NCBI GenBank assembly: GCA_914767715.1
Contig: OU612072.1
Location: 18,166,001 to 18,230,000 of the forward strand
From: Membranipora membranacea
Lineage: Eukaryota > Bryozoa > Gymnolaemata > Cheilostomatida > Membraniporidae
Length of the DNA: 64,000 nucleotides
Direction of reading: 5' to 3'
This document shows, one piece after another, positions 54,501 through 64,000 of the stretch (its first letter is position 1; every line of letters begins with the position of its first letter). The position numbers and the translations under genes were made by a program. The notes under the pieces are model-generated. The model was not told where the DNA came from and did no database searches. It saw nothing but the letters and a program-made list of their open reading frames with translations.

Positions 54501-57500
54501 TAGGCTCTGTGGCCCTGATTGGCTGGTGGAGGGAAAGAGCCAATGCCAGGTCAGATGGTTCTTTTCTGAGAGTACCTAACAATATAGTGAATGAAATTTC
54601 AGTGACCTGACACTGGCTCTCTTTCCCAACCAACAGCCAATCATATTAAAGCCACCATATTTGCTACATCACAAGATCATAGTTTCTACAAGAGCTCACA
54701 CTCAATGTTTACCAAACATGCCATAAATTATAAAAAAAAACAAGATTTGTAGATGGTTACAACGATGAAAAGCTGGAAATCATATCTACCTCTAATCTTT
54801 GTGAGGGATTCGGTCATCCATCTTTCTTTAGGTCTGTTTGCAACAATCTTGTTGAACCTTTCTTCATCAACAATGGCTACAAATTTCCCATCTGCTGCCC
54901 TCACCCTACCTGATGTAAATAAATCAATGATTATAATTATTGCGCGAGACTAGGGTTGCCCACCTAGTTTTTTTGTCCTCATATCCTGTTATCAAATCCC
55001 ATCACCAAATGGATACCATAAGCACAACCTCAGACCACTCATGCGAGAACTAGCCCACTACCATATGTGGCCAAGTGATCAGCATCTCTAATCTGATTAT
55101 AAATCAAATTACAACTGGAAGATCTGATGTTGATGTGAACTTCCTTGATACCCATGTCTCTGCTGAAGGCTCATTCAAGTGAGCTTGGGGTGGACTAAGG
55201 TATATACAGTGTAAGCCGGTAAATTCAAACTTTATAATTCAAAACTCCTGTTAATTCAGGAATTTCAGGAAAATTGGTCCCTTCAGACAGATTTCAATGT
55301 ATTCTAATGTCACTTAATTCAAACTCTGCTTAATTAGAACAAATTTATGTGGTCCACAGAGGTTTGAATTAAGTGAACTGCACTGTATTTCAATGTCAGA
55401 GCTGGGCTTATTCTTATTTGGAATAGAGTTTTAGTTACCTGGAATCTGTACGTCAGCGATGACATCACTAGTGAACATGTATGTTATAACACCATTACAC
55501 TCAGGCACATCAATACCCTCCGATAGTACAGAGGTGGACACAAGTATATTCAGCTCGCCATTTCTAAACTGTTCCATCACTGTGTCAGCTTCATTCTTTG
55601 TCATCACTGAAATGATATCAAGAACAGTATTGCATTGACATTGTTTAGTGTCATCCAGAGATGCTGTATAAAATTAAATTTTTTGTTATTTGCTATGGCA
55701 ATGCTTAGATATGAACATTGGTTGTTTTTTGTTTTCCTAAACACTTTAAGATAAAAAGGCAGTTCAATGACGGTAAGCCATCATCTAATAGAAATATATG
55801 GAAACATTTGGTGACCCTCTATACACCTCGGATTAAATCATCAAAAAATGCTTACAAGATTTAACTGGAAGATACAGCTTTATAGTTATTCTTGAACTGT
55901 GGTCCAAGGGTTCAAGCTACTGCTGTCATTCGGACTTTGAAGCAGTCAATCTAAAACACTCCCTCTTTTCACCTTCCTCTTGCAACCGCAAACCTTTGAA
56001 TCTGGATTCAATGTATTCAACTAATCAGATTTTACAGGCAGGTTGCGGAAATTCTATGAACATCGTAAAATGAGAATAACTATCACTAAACAGGAAACAT
56101 TGTAGCATCACAAGATATGTCCTCTCTCAAATACAAACAGATTTCAATGTGTTACGCCCTCCCAAAAACAGATGAGTATTAGGATGAGAACATTCCGCTT
56201 AATGTCCTGGACACTCATGTGATTTTAACCGGTACTAACCATCTTTGTCATTACTAGCATTTTGTGAGACAAATCTCCTTGATCTGTAGTTCTCTGATTG
56301 ATTATTAAGCCATTCACTGATCATACGAGCCAATAGTCTTGGCTGGACGAATATTATAATCCTAGGACTGAAATTTTCATCAATTCTTCCAGTCTGCAAT
56401 ATCTGATCAATTCCTGAAACAAACATTATTATAATAATAATTTAATAATTATAATAAACAAATATTAGACTAGATGCCTAAGGGTTGAAATCAGAGCAGA
56501 TGTTTCCATCAATAAATGCGGAGGAATACATAAAAAGCTGTGTATCTGGCGGGCGCCTCGAAACCCAACTTATTACTCCGCCACCACAGAGGAAATAATC
56601 TTGTTCTACAATTAGATAGCATCGAAGGTTAAAAGTAAAGTGCTGCATTTCTCCATAAAATTCACCATATGACACAGGATACCATTCTCCACCATGTAAC
56701 CAGTTGTTATATGACCATGTATAAGGTTACAGTATTATAATATCAAAACTCACTCTTTTTGAGAATAGTAAGCTTTTTATTTGGATATTCTGTGGTCTCT
56801 AGTTCTGTCAATCTACCTCGCCATTCTTCTGAAAAATATCAATAGCAACAGAAGTTTGAGGGATATGTGTGAATAAAAAAGGAAATCGTTCTGATTGGAG
56901 ACACCTCCTAACTATTTCAATGAGTTTCCACTCTCATCATAATGTACTATACTGTGATCAACAAGACGATGTTTTTGTGATCATATGGTAATAATGCAAA
57001 AAAGGAATATGCCTTTCTGGCAAGATATATAAGACAAACCCTCATATTTGCGGTAGCAATCAACAGTCTGGTGAACGGCATCTGAAAACTCCTCCTCAAT
57101 GTAACTCAGTGCCTCTTTACAAGTGACCAGGCTGGTAAACTTCAGCGCTTCATGATATATCTGAAAAAAAATTCAAAGGTATAAAAGAGCTGGGGTGGTT
57201 GGCAAGAAAATAGTTTTATTCAAAGATCAGTTTATATAAAAATCTTGATGCAAGATTCCCGACACCAGAAGATCGGTCACTCAATTGTGGCTACAATAAT
57301 GAAACATTTGGACTTGATGTCTTAATGTCTACCTTACTGTTGTAATGTCCTACTGTATTAATGTACCGCTGTCTCAGCGTCTAATTGTCTTGCTGTCTCA
57401 GTTTCTAATTGTCTCACTTTCTCAGTGTCACTCAGTGTCTTACTGTCTCAGTTTCTTCTTGTCTCAGTGTCTCAATGTCTCAGTGTCTAATTGTCTTACT

Positions 57501-60500
57501 GTCTCAGTGTCTTCTTGTCTCAGTGTCTCAGTGTCTTCTTGTCTCAGTGTCTAACTGACTTACTAGCTCAGTGTCCCTCTGTCTCATTTTCTTACTTTCT
57601 TATGTCTTTTTTACTTTACCTTGATGTCTTATTCTTACCATTAAGTGATGGATCATTACGAGACTCTGCCTCTTTAACTCTGCTGTTGGTGAGTTTCCTT
57701 CAATATTTACTGCAGATAAACTGTTCTCGGTATTTGTGACACAGCTGCCAAAAGCAGGTAACAAAAAATTCACTCCCGGGTTGAATATTTTGGCACAAGG
57801 TTTCAGGTCGTCTATGCTACTTACTACAGAAATAAAATGTAAATGATGTTCATATAATTTCTTATTCAAGGAATAGGAAGCGGCACAGTTGGTTAGAGGG
57901 AGGCTTTCAGTGCGCAAGCATTGAAGGTTGTGGGTTAGCATCCCACTGCAATCCATTGACTACTAGGGTCTGTTGTCCCCCAGGCGGGCTCCTACCAGCC
58001 TATTAACAGAGAGCAAACTGGCACAGAAATTGCAGCCTCGCCTTTAAGGTAGAGACATGGGGTCCTGGGAATTTCCCGATATTTCGGGTTGTGGCGTAAA
58101 AGAAGACCCACTGATTTTAATCGACCATCTTTTATTCAACCGTTTGATTGTCAAGTTGGAAGTTTCTATTAGCCTATTGTAAACCCTGTCACCTGTCAAT
58201 TCAAACATTTCACAGTTATACAAATTTACACAGTGAAATTAAAACGCTCTTGGTTAGATATAAATAACACAAAAGTCTCACGTTTTTCCTTCACATCAGA
58301 TATTATCTCTTTCATTATAACCTCCTTTATATAATCCGAGAACTTGTCCCCTCTATCTTGTCTTACATGCTCAATATCTGACAATGAAACAGATTTTGCA
58401 AGTAAAAGAGTAATACATAATTTGAAGAAATGACATAAATAAGCTACATATTTCCATGGTGATACAACACCTTTTTGTTTCAATGATTTCAAATAAATTC
58501 AATATAACATTTTTTAATACAAAATTTTATTTTTCTGATATAAACCAGCAAACCTGGTGGAGTAAACTAAGTTCTATAGTATTTTTACCTCGGGGGAAAT
58601 TATTTGCAATACTTTGAAGTTTGAACCTGATTCCCCATGTGCATCTTTTTTATCACTTTATGCATCACAAAGACACAAACCTTTTTCCTGCGGATTCCGC
58701 AATAGGTCAAGTTCATGAATATTAGCTTCGCCTTTGACTTCAGTAGGGGGGTGCTTCAGGCCCATACTTGCACAAAGAGACATTATATAGCACTCTGCGT
58801 CAAATGCATTTTTGGACTTTTTACCAACTCCTACTGTAGCAGTGAGTCCTACAATCTGTTGATATAGAGTAGAAAGGATGATGTAACAAGAAAGAGTGTG
58901 AGGAGAGAGGAAATCAATTTTTTTGCGGGGAAAACTGTTACTCTGAGCACCAATGTTGCCAAGGTCATGTTTAGGCTTCACTCAAAACTGGTTAGTCTGA
59001 GGTTGATTTCAAGCATAACATCAATATCACCAGTGTTGCCACACAACACAGATGATCTAACACCTAGCAACAGATCCGACCAGTGATAAAAAGTGATCAA
59101 AAAATTACCATCAAGAGAGCAAGCGAGCAGGATGTTACATCAACATTGCTCTGTTTCACTGCATTTGAGTTGCTTCTGTTTGACCGGTCAGTCGATAGCT
59201 TGAGAACATTTACTTTAACTGTTGTCACAACGAGAATAACACAATTGAAGGCAGTTATTGGTAGCTAAAATAGTACCTGAGGTAGCAGATGAGCTGACTC
59301 GGGATTGGACACCTTCTCAGTAACATAACTCTTCATGAGCAGATCGTAGGGTGCTCCTTTACCATTTGAGTGATGAACCTCATCAAAGATGATGAGTGAA
59401 AAGTCCTTGATGCTGGTGTTTCTGAAATAAAAAGCAAGATGTCCTACATTGGCATGCGAGCAATGCAGTGCAAACAAATTTACAATCAGTAAAACCAACC
59501 AACCATGAGTGTGCATAATTGCATATAATATTTTGCAACTTTTGGGATACAGTTGCAATGAGAAGTCTATGAAGCTGAGATTATACAGAGGTTACTCCCA
59601 ACTAGAAACCAGCAACTTCACATTTGCGGAAACCTTGCGAAAACTGTAGCACAGGCTTCAGAGTTCCTCTACTTTTTACAAACAGGCATCTATTGCTTAC
59701 GCATTTCGGGGTTTCCAACATCTAGCCAATCGCAAAGGATGAAAAATAATTCCGGCCTAGTTGCTCCCGATTGTTGTTTGATATGCAACAGTGCTGCATT
59801 CTTTCAATTGACGCCACAGTTAGTTGTCAATGCTGGATAGTTCTAGCAACATAAGTTCACACAGTCTAAACAGTCGCTCAGCTACCAAATCGTCAAGAAA
59901 TCTCCTCTGTATAAATTCAGCTCGAAAGGTCAATTGTATCTACATATTTCCTAATTACACTATGACTGTATATATAATATATACCGCTGATGGTGGCTAC
60001 CCAGTCACAAACTCACAAGGCAAACCAGTAGCAGCATATCAGAATTCAATATAACCACATCATATACTTACTGCTCAAATCCTTGAAGATAGTTGACAAT
60101 GGTCTGAGGAGTAGCAGCAACCATTTTATAATCATCACCAGATAAGATCTCTTTGAGGTGATCTAGGTTTTCTATTGTACCTCCCGTAACCTTGGTGCAC
60201 TAAAAATCAAGTCAAGCGCTCCTTAAAATGATGTTTTCAGCACACAGGCATGTAGAGATTAAGTGGGGCTGATCAGGTTTATGACTTGGAATAGACCATG
60301 GATCCTAACCTGTCTAAACTTTTATGAAATCTGAAGAACACAATTGAGCTCTCAGGTAAACAGAAAATTGTATAGCAGACTTCATAAAGTTATCTGGTAG
60401 AGATTCTCACCAATAGCTGATACCGGAAAGAGCTTAGCTAGAGCTTCTGGTGTTTTGGCAGAGTTAGAGACCCCTCCCCATAACAAATACCCATTTTTAG

Positions 60501-63500
60501 AGGGACCACCGGCTATAGTGTTGACAAAATGACTTAGCTGCAATACATACCGTATGTTCCCAGTTCAGACCAAGGTATTTTCTTATCCGCTTGTAGTTCT
60601 GATCTACAATTGCTACCCTGGGCGCCAAGAATAAAACCTTACATTTAGTAGCCTGATCTCCTGAAAAAAAGAAGAGCAGAAAACCTGTTGTATATTTTTT
60701 GTATATTTTGAGGCATGACACATTAAAGGCTCGGGATGTTTTGCAAATTACATAATATGGATGAAGTGAGGGTAGGGTTCTTAATGTTCAGAAAAGCAAT
60801 CTCTGCAACATTCCATTTGAATCTTGGTACCTTAATCACGGCAGGTTAAGACCACAGGAATAATAGCATTGAATAATAATTAGGAAATTTCAATTGATCT
60901 TCCTCGTTTGACACATTAAAGCTCTTTTGACTGTATGGAGAAGCATGCAGCCCTTTGCCAGTGACTTTGCTCCCTTCCTAATATTACTTAATAAGATTCA
61001 GTGAAAGTGAAAATGAAGGTTATTTCAATTAGGATGAGCGAGAAAGGCATCACTATCACTTTGCTAAAAATTATTGCTTACTTGGTTCCCTGGTTCCCAA
61101 TTCACTCACTCATGATGTTAAAGTGACAGTCCTACTAGGCCATATATTTGGTATGGTTTTAAAAATCTCAGGCTGAAAAGTCATTAGGGCATATGAAATA
61201 AAACCGCCTGTGCACCTAATTGCAGTAAAACTGCTGCAAAGTCTGAAAATTGGGATCATAGTGGATCATAGAGATTTATTGCCTCCCCCCTGACCACTAT
61301 GATCTACAATGATCCTTGCTAAAGCAATTGAACAATTGCTATTTTCTACAATTTACATTTTTTCATTTTTTTTATTTGCCTATGAACTCACAATAATGGA
61401 TTTAATATATCCACTTTTCTATTAGGACTGACCCTAGTTTAATCAATGAGTGAGCGATGCGTGAGCGAGACCCTAGCAGATCTTGCTCTATCTCATTGCG
61501 ATTTTGGCTCTTATTAATTGAAGGTCCTCTCTGAATCCCTATGCAATATGCAATATGCAATATGATCACTTTCCCCTCTCCACTCAACTATCAGACCTAA
61601 GGTATTGGCTAGCCCCAAAAAAAAACGCATGTATAAAGACAAACTTCTCACCTGCTGCTTGATGCTTCTGCAGGTGATGCAGTACAAGATTAGCGGCTAT
61701 ATTAGTTTTCCCAGAACCAGTCGGTAGAACAATCAGATCATTTTGTCCAGCAAGAATCTTCTGACTCATCTCTTCTTGGTATCCCCTAAGCTTTGGTCGA
61801 TCTGTCAGCGAGATAAAAAAAACACAAATGAAAGATGGAAATATGTCAAATTTTCCGTATTTTTTGTTTCTATATTTTTTGGCACTGTGTGCAAAACATT
61901 TCTAATGAGACGACTTAGGTCGCCATTAAAGTATATATATTATATATTTATTTTTGATAAACAACATTTAGATAAATTAAATTGATCTATTATTTGATTC
62001 TGTTTGAATGTGCAGAAAATGATTACTACAACATAGAAATTGCAGCTTTACGCTACTATGAAATTTTCTTTAGCTTAGCTCTGCTATGCCCTAAAAGAGC
62101 AGGAGACAAAGTTGGCGGGTTCGCAGAACCTGAATAAGCTAAATTCAGAGCTAACCTAACATTTACTTTTCACGTTAGATAACAAAAAACATTGCAAACT
62201 AAAATTTAGTCACCCTGAAGCCAGCTAAACTAAACTCTAGCTAACATTAACTCTTTGAGGGTATGACCAAACTCATACTGTTATAATTGTTAAAAGTGAT
62301 GCATGAACATTTTAAGTGGATGTTTCCTGCATTGCTAGTCACACATTATCTTTATTACCAGTAATGCCTAAGAGGATGGAATTAAATGGGAAAAGGCCAA
62401 TAACTTTTTTTTTTCCCTATGCATAAAAACAGCAATCTGTTGCCACCAAAATTATTTCAATACAAAAACTATGTCTATTATTCATGTTTTGAGCATTCAG
62501 GTAAACATTTGTCTCAGATTACACCCTATGTGGGGAAACTATTCTCTCCGATATCCATATACATGTAGCCTTACATAGCCAATGCGATGGCTCAAATTTG
62601 CATGGTGAAGATCAGAGCCGACACATACATATATGCAAAGTGGTCTTTACTCCGCACAAAGCAATAAGATGCAGCGAAAAATTGGGCTAGTTTGGCCTGC
62701 TTTCTTTTCAGTTATGTATCCCCGATAAAGTGAACATAAACAGGAGGCCTTAATCAATCAGCTACTTTGCTGTGAGATGAGAGTTGCCCGTCACTGAAAC
62801 GATGAAATTTCTGGCTATGTACGCTCTCAGTGCACAATGAGTAAAAAACAAATGACACAAGGAAACATTACTTGCCTGGAACATCTGCACTCTGTCCAGG
62901 TAGGAAGGGTGGGGATCCCACCCTCCCCGGTTCAGGCATTTGGTTGTCAACATGAATCTCACTCTGCGGAGTTGTCTGCTGACGTGACATCTCACTTTCA
63001 ACTTTTCTCACTTTCTCCTCTGGGGTATTCGATTTTGAAGCTCCCTCTAACGACCTCTTAGCCAGTCTGGATTCTGCATGGAGAGCAAACATATTTATAT
63101 GCGTAAAATTATTGTCAGGGTTGGAAAACATTTTCAGTATTTCCACTGATAAATATATTAGTACAGTGTGTAGAAGCAGTCTGAATCAGGTATGATGTAA
63201 CATTTGGAATTCCTTTGTAGGGAAATCCCCGTCCAGGGAGCCCAAATGGTTCTCATGATATTGTTAAGAATGTGCCTTATTTTTGTTGGGTGTATTTCAC
63301 TGAAGATTGAGTGTTTTAAAAGTTGAAGAAAAGATTTAGTCAGTTCAAATGAAAAATCAATAAAAGATTTTAGACTTGAATTCAGTCCATCAATTTGGAG
63401 TTAGTTACTCAGATTACGTGTTTTGGACAAACAACTCCAAACAATAGCAAACTTAAGCTCATCAGCCTATCAAAACAAAACCAAAACTCAAGCACATGGG

Positions 63501-64000
63501 TCATTCTAAGCAGAAATGAGTAGATAACACCACGGTCCAGTTGTTTTGAAGAATTAAGTCTGAAGATAAGAGTTTTAAAATGGAAGATTGATCTATTTTC
63601 TCTGAAGAAATTGAAGACAGCTTTGTGTGCAGGGAGCCCCTTTGTTGATTCATTGATTTGGGATTTTTTAAACAATGCTGTCTAATAAGGCATTTATCAT
63701 GTTTTACTGAATAGCAAAATCAATACATGCATACAAATGTATAAGTTTCAACAGCGCTGTGAACAGATTGCAATCTATTGAATGAATGTGAAGAAAGTAC
63801 AACAACATGGAATTTTGATTTGCTAAGCTATGTATAAATATCTATAGGTAGACAAAATGCAGGGAAATAAATTGTGTACTGATATTAGTTTTTGTGGGGG
63901 GGGGGGGAGACATCCTCTTGAATTCATCAATGACATTTCACAGTGATAAGATTTACCATACAATGACCAACCTGATGTATCATTTGTACTACCATCAACA
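51506..64000 (-). CDS. RIG-I-like receptor (DExD/H-box RNA helicase with C-terminal regulatory domain), N-terminus outside window
   Basis: Exons on the minus strand: >64000-63972, 63073-62876, 61801-61652, 60660-60551, 60199-60072, 59421-59277, 58855-58681, 58377-58282, 57823-57639, 57160-57040, 56828-56754, 56413-56240, 55606-55439, 54909-54790, 54446-54305, 53848-53721, 53396-53241 and 51627-51506 (stop TGA); about 806 aa visible. Motif I LPTGSGKT (61704-61727), Ia FLAPRVAIVDQ, Ic VAATPQTIVNYL, II FDEVHHSNGKG, III GLTATVGVGKKSK followed by LCASMG. Next come a helical insertion region (58377-56754), IV IIIFVQPRLLARMISEWL, V LVSTSVLSEGIDVPECN and VI QIPGRVRA. Then a pincer-like helix and a zinc-type C-terminal domain with KCRMC and ECKGAAGASHIC. 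The family senses 5'-triphosphate or double-stranded viral RNA in the cytosol. CARD or other effector domains, if any, lie beyond 64000. The intron after 62876 uses a GC donor. Confidence 0.92.
51689..51840 (+). repeat. 19-bp minisatellite, about 8 copies
   Basis: AGTATCAGCTGGAAGAGTA is repeated with few changes (one GTAAGAG variant, one AAATATC variant). Lies in the last intron of the helicase gene, about 60 nt from the final exon's acceptor side. Confidence 0.92.
52608..52855 (-). repeat. tRNA-derived SINE, family I (copy 2, best preserved)
   Basis: On the minus strand the head reads GGTGGCTCAGTTGGTTAGAG (A box) and GTCGTGGGTTCGAATCCCAC (B box, perfect T-stem). A SINE body follows, ending with GCCGCCCATGCCTCGGGATG. 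A real tRNA is disfavoured: the region between A and B is not a clear anticodon arm and no acceptor stem closes. Lies in the last intron of the helicase gene. Confidence 0.88.
52966..53170 (-). repeat. tRNA-derived SINE, another family
   Basis: Minus strand: ATGGCTCAACCGGTTAGTGC (A box) and CATGGATTTGAGTCCTTGTG (B-box-like), then a non-tRNA body. Lies about 70 nt from the helicase exon 53396-53241, in the last intron. Confidence 0.7.
54505..54661. repeat. Short MITE, same end family as 35819-37194
   Basis: GTGGCCCTGATTGGCTGGTG, then GAGCCAATGCCAGGTCAGAT at the left. ACCTGACACTGGCTCTCTTT and ACAGCCAATC at the right form the inverted arm. This is the simple form of the element whose middle became a satellite at 35957. 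Lies in the helicase intron between 54909-54790 and 54446-54305. Confidence 0.75.
55203..55388. repeat. Pogo/Tigger-like MITE, family H (copy 2)
   Basis: TACAGTGTAAGCCGGTAAAT at the left, AATTAAGTGAACTGCACTGT at the right. About 80-85% similar by eye to 33898-34052. Lies in a helicase intron. Confidence 0.75.
57325..57600 (+). repeat. Pyrimidine-rich (TGTCTCAG)-type low-complexity repeat
   Basis: Irregular tandem of TGTCTCAGTGTCTAATTGTC and related units. On the helicase strand it is an AGACA/CTGAGACA purine-rich tract inside the intron 57638-57161. Plus-strand ORFs of C/V/S/L here are artefacts. Confidence 0.85.
57875..58150 (+). repeat. tRNA-derived SINE, family I (copy 3)
   Basis: Head GGCACAGTTGGTTAGAGGGA and GGTTGTGGGTTAGCATCCCA (mutated B box), then CAGGCGGGCTCCTACCAGCC. 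Body as in 52608-52855, opposite orientation, with diverged 3' part. Lies in a helicase intron. Confidence 0.75.
61128..61390 (-). repeat. Dispersed repeat, family C (copy 2, inverted)
   Basis: Reverse complement of the 19578-19905 repeat: GACAGTCCTACTAGGCCATA, GATCATAGTGGATCATAGAG and CCTGACCACTATGATC match. Lies in the helicase intron between 61801-61652 and 60660-60551. Confidence 0.75.
61802..62875. other. Helicase intron with GC donor, no exon recognised
   Basis: The donor is CCAG/GCAAGT at 62876/62875 and the acceptor GACAG at 61802. The interior includes a 62560-62650 stretch with CCAAT-like MITE fragments (GCCAATGCGATGGC, AGATCAGAGCC). No coding exon was seen. Confidence 0.5.
63378..63535. 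repeat. Foldback MITE, family F (copy 2)
   Basis: CAATTTGGAGTTAGTTACTC at the left and GAGTAGATAACACC at the right, with a CAAAACAAAACCAAAACTCA middle. Matches 28750-28925. Lies in a helicase intron. Confidence 0.7.

Noticed and set aside
54753-54953. Plus-strand ORF of 66 codons
   Set aside because: Shadow of the helicase motif VI exon (54909-54790, minus).
57345-57739. Cysteine/valine/leucine-rich plus-strand ORFs
   Set aside because: Translation of a TGTCTCAG low-complexity tract. The opposite strand holds the real exon at 57823-57639.

Overview
The window looks like nuclear DNA of a non-vertebrate animal. Genes are split into many short exons with GT-AG introns, the DNA is AT-rich, and there are tRNA-derived SINEs, foldback MITEs, a Ty3-type LTR element and LINE fragments. 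The five host genes are all metazoan families (peptide/histidine transporter, Mediator subunit 6, FAM177, nucleotide-sugar transporter, RIG-I-like helicase). I cannot fix the phylum. I found no prokaryotic operons, CRISPR arrays or rRNA genes.

Layout. (1) 2027-12864, minus: a nine-exon SLC15A3/A4-like POT transporter of about 550 aa. Its third intron carries a 3.9 kb Ty3-like LTR retrotransposon (7019-10906), with 220-bp LTRs and a CCTTA target duplication, only 33 nt past a splice donor. (2) 12865-15375: divergent intergenic region with a hairpin and a TIR element. (3) 15376-27249, plus: complete nine-exon MED6 of 245 aa, with a LINE relic, tandem CCAAT-box repeats and MITEs in its introns. 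(4) 28384-40180, minus: a five-exon FAM177A1 orthologue of 239 aa, convergent with MED6. Its 6.6 kb first intron holds a TIR element filled by 23 exact-length copies of a 47-bp tRNA-like repeat. (5) 40766-46783, minus: a nine-exon SLC35A-type nucleotide-sugar transporter of about 415 aa. (6) 46784-51500: intergenic DNA with foldback elements and a 5'-truncated LINE. (7) 51506 to beyond 64000, minus: 18 exons of a RIG-I-like receptor, with helicase motifs, insertion domain and zinc-binding C-terminal domain. The N-terminal effector part lies outside the window.

Exon boundaries were read by hand. Every proposed junction keeps the reading frame and uses a canonical GT-AG pair, except one proposed GC-AG intron in the helicase gene. 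The five genes do not form a pathway. Their main common feature is heavy intronic loading with inverted-repeat elements, several of which occur two or three times within these 64 kb.

Most worth a second look: the accessory SGNH-like and coiled-coil ORFs of the defective LTR element, the 47-bp array with higher-order structure, tandem in-frame splice donors in FAM177, a duplicated splice donor in MED6, and loss of the ExxER motif in the POT transporter.
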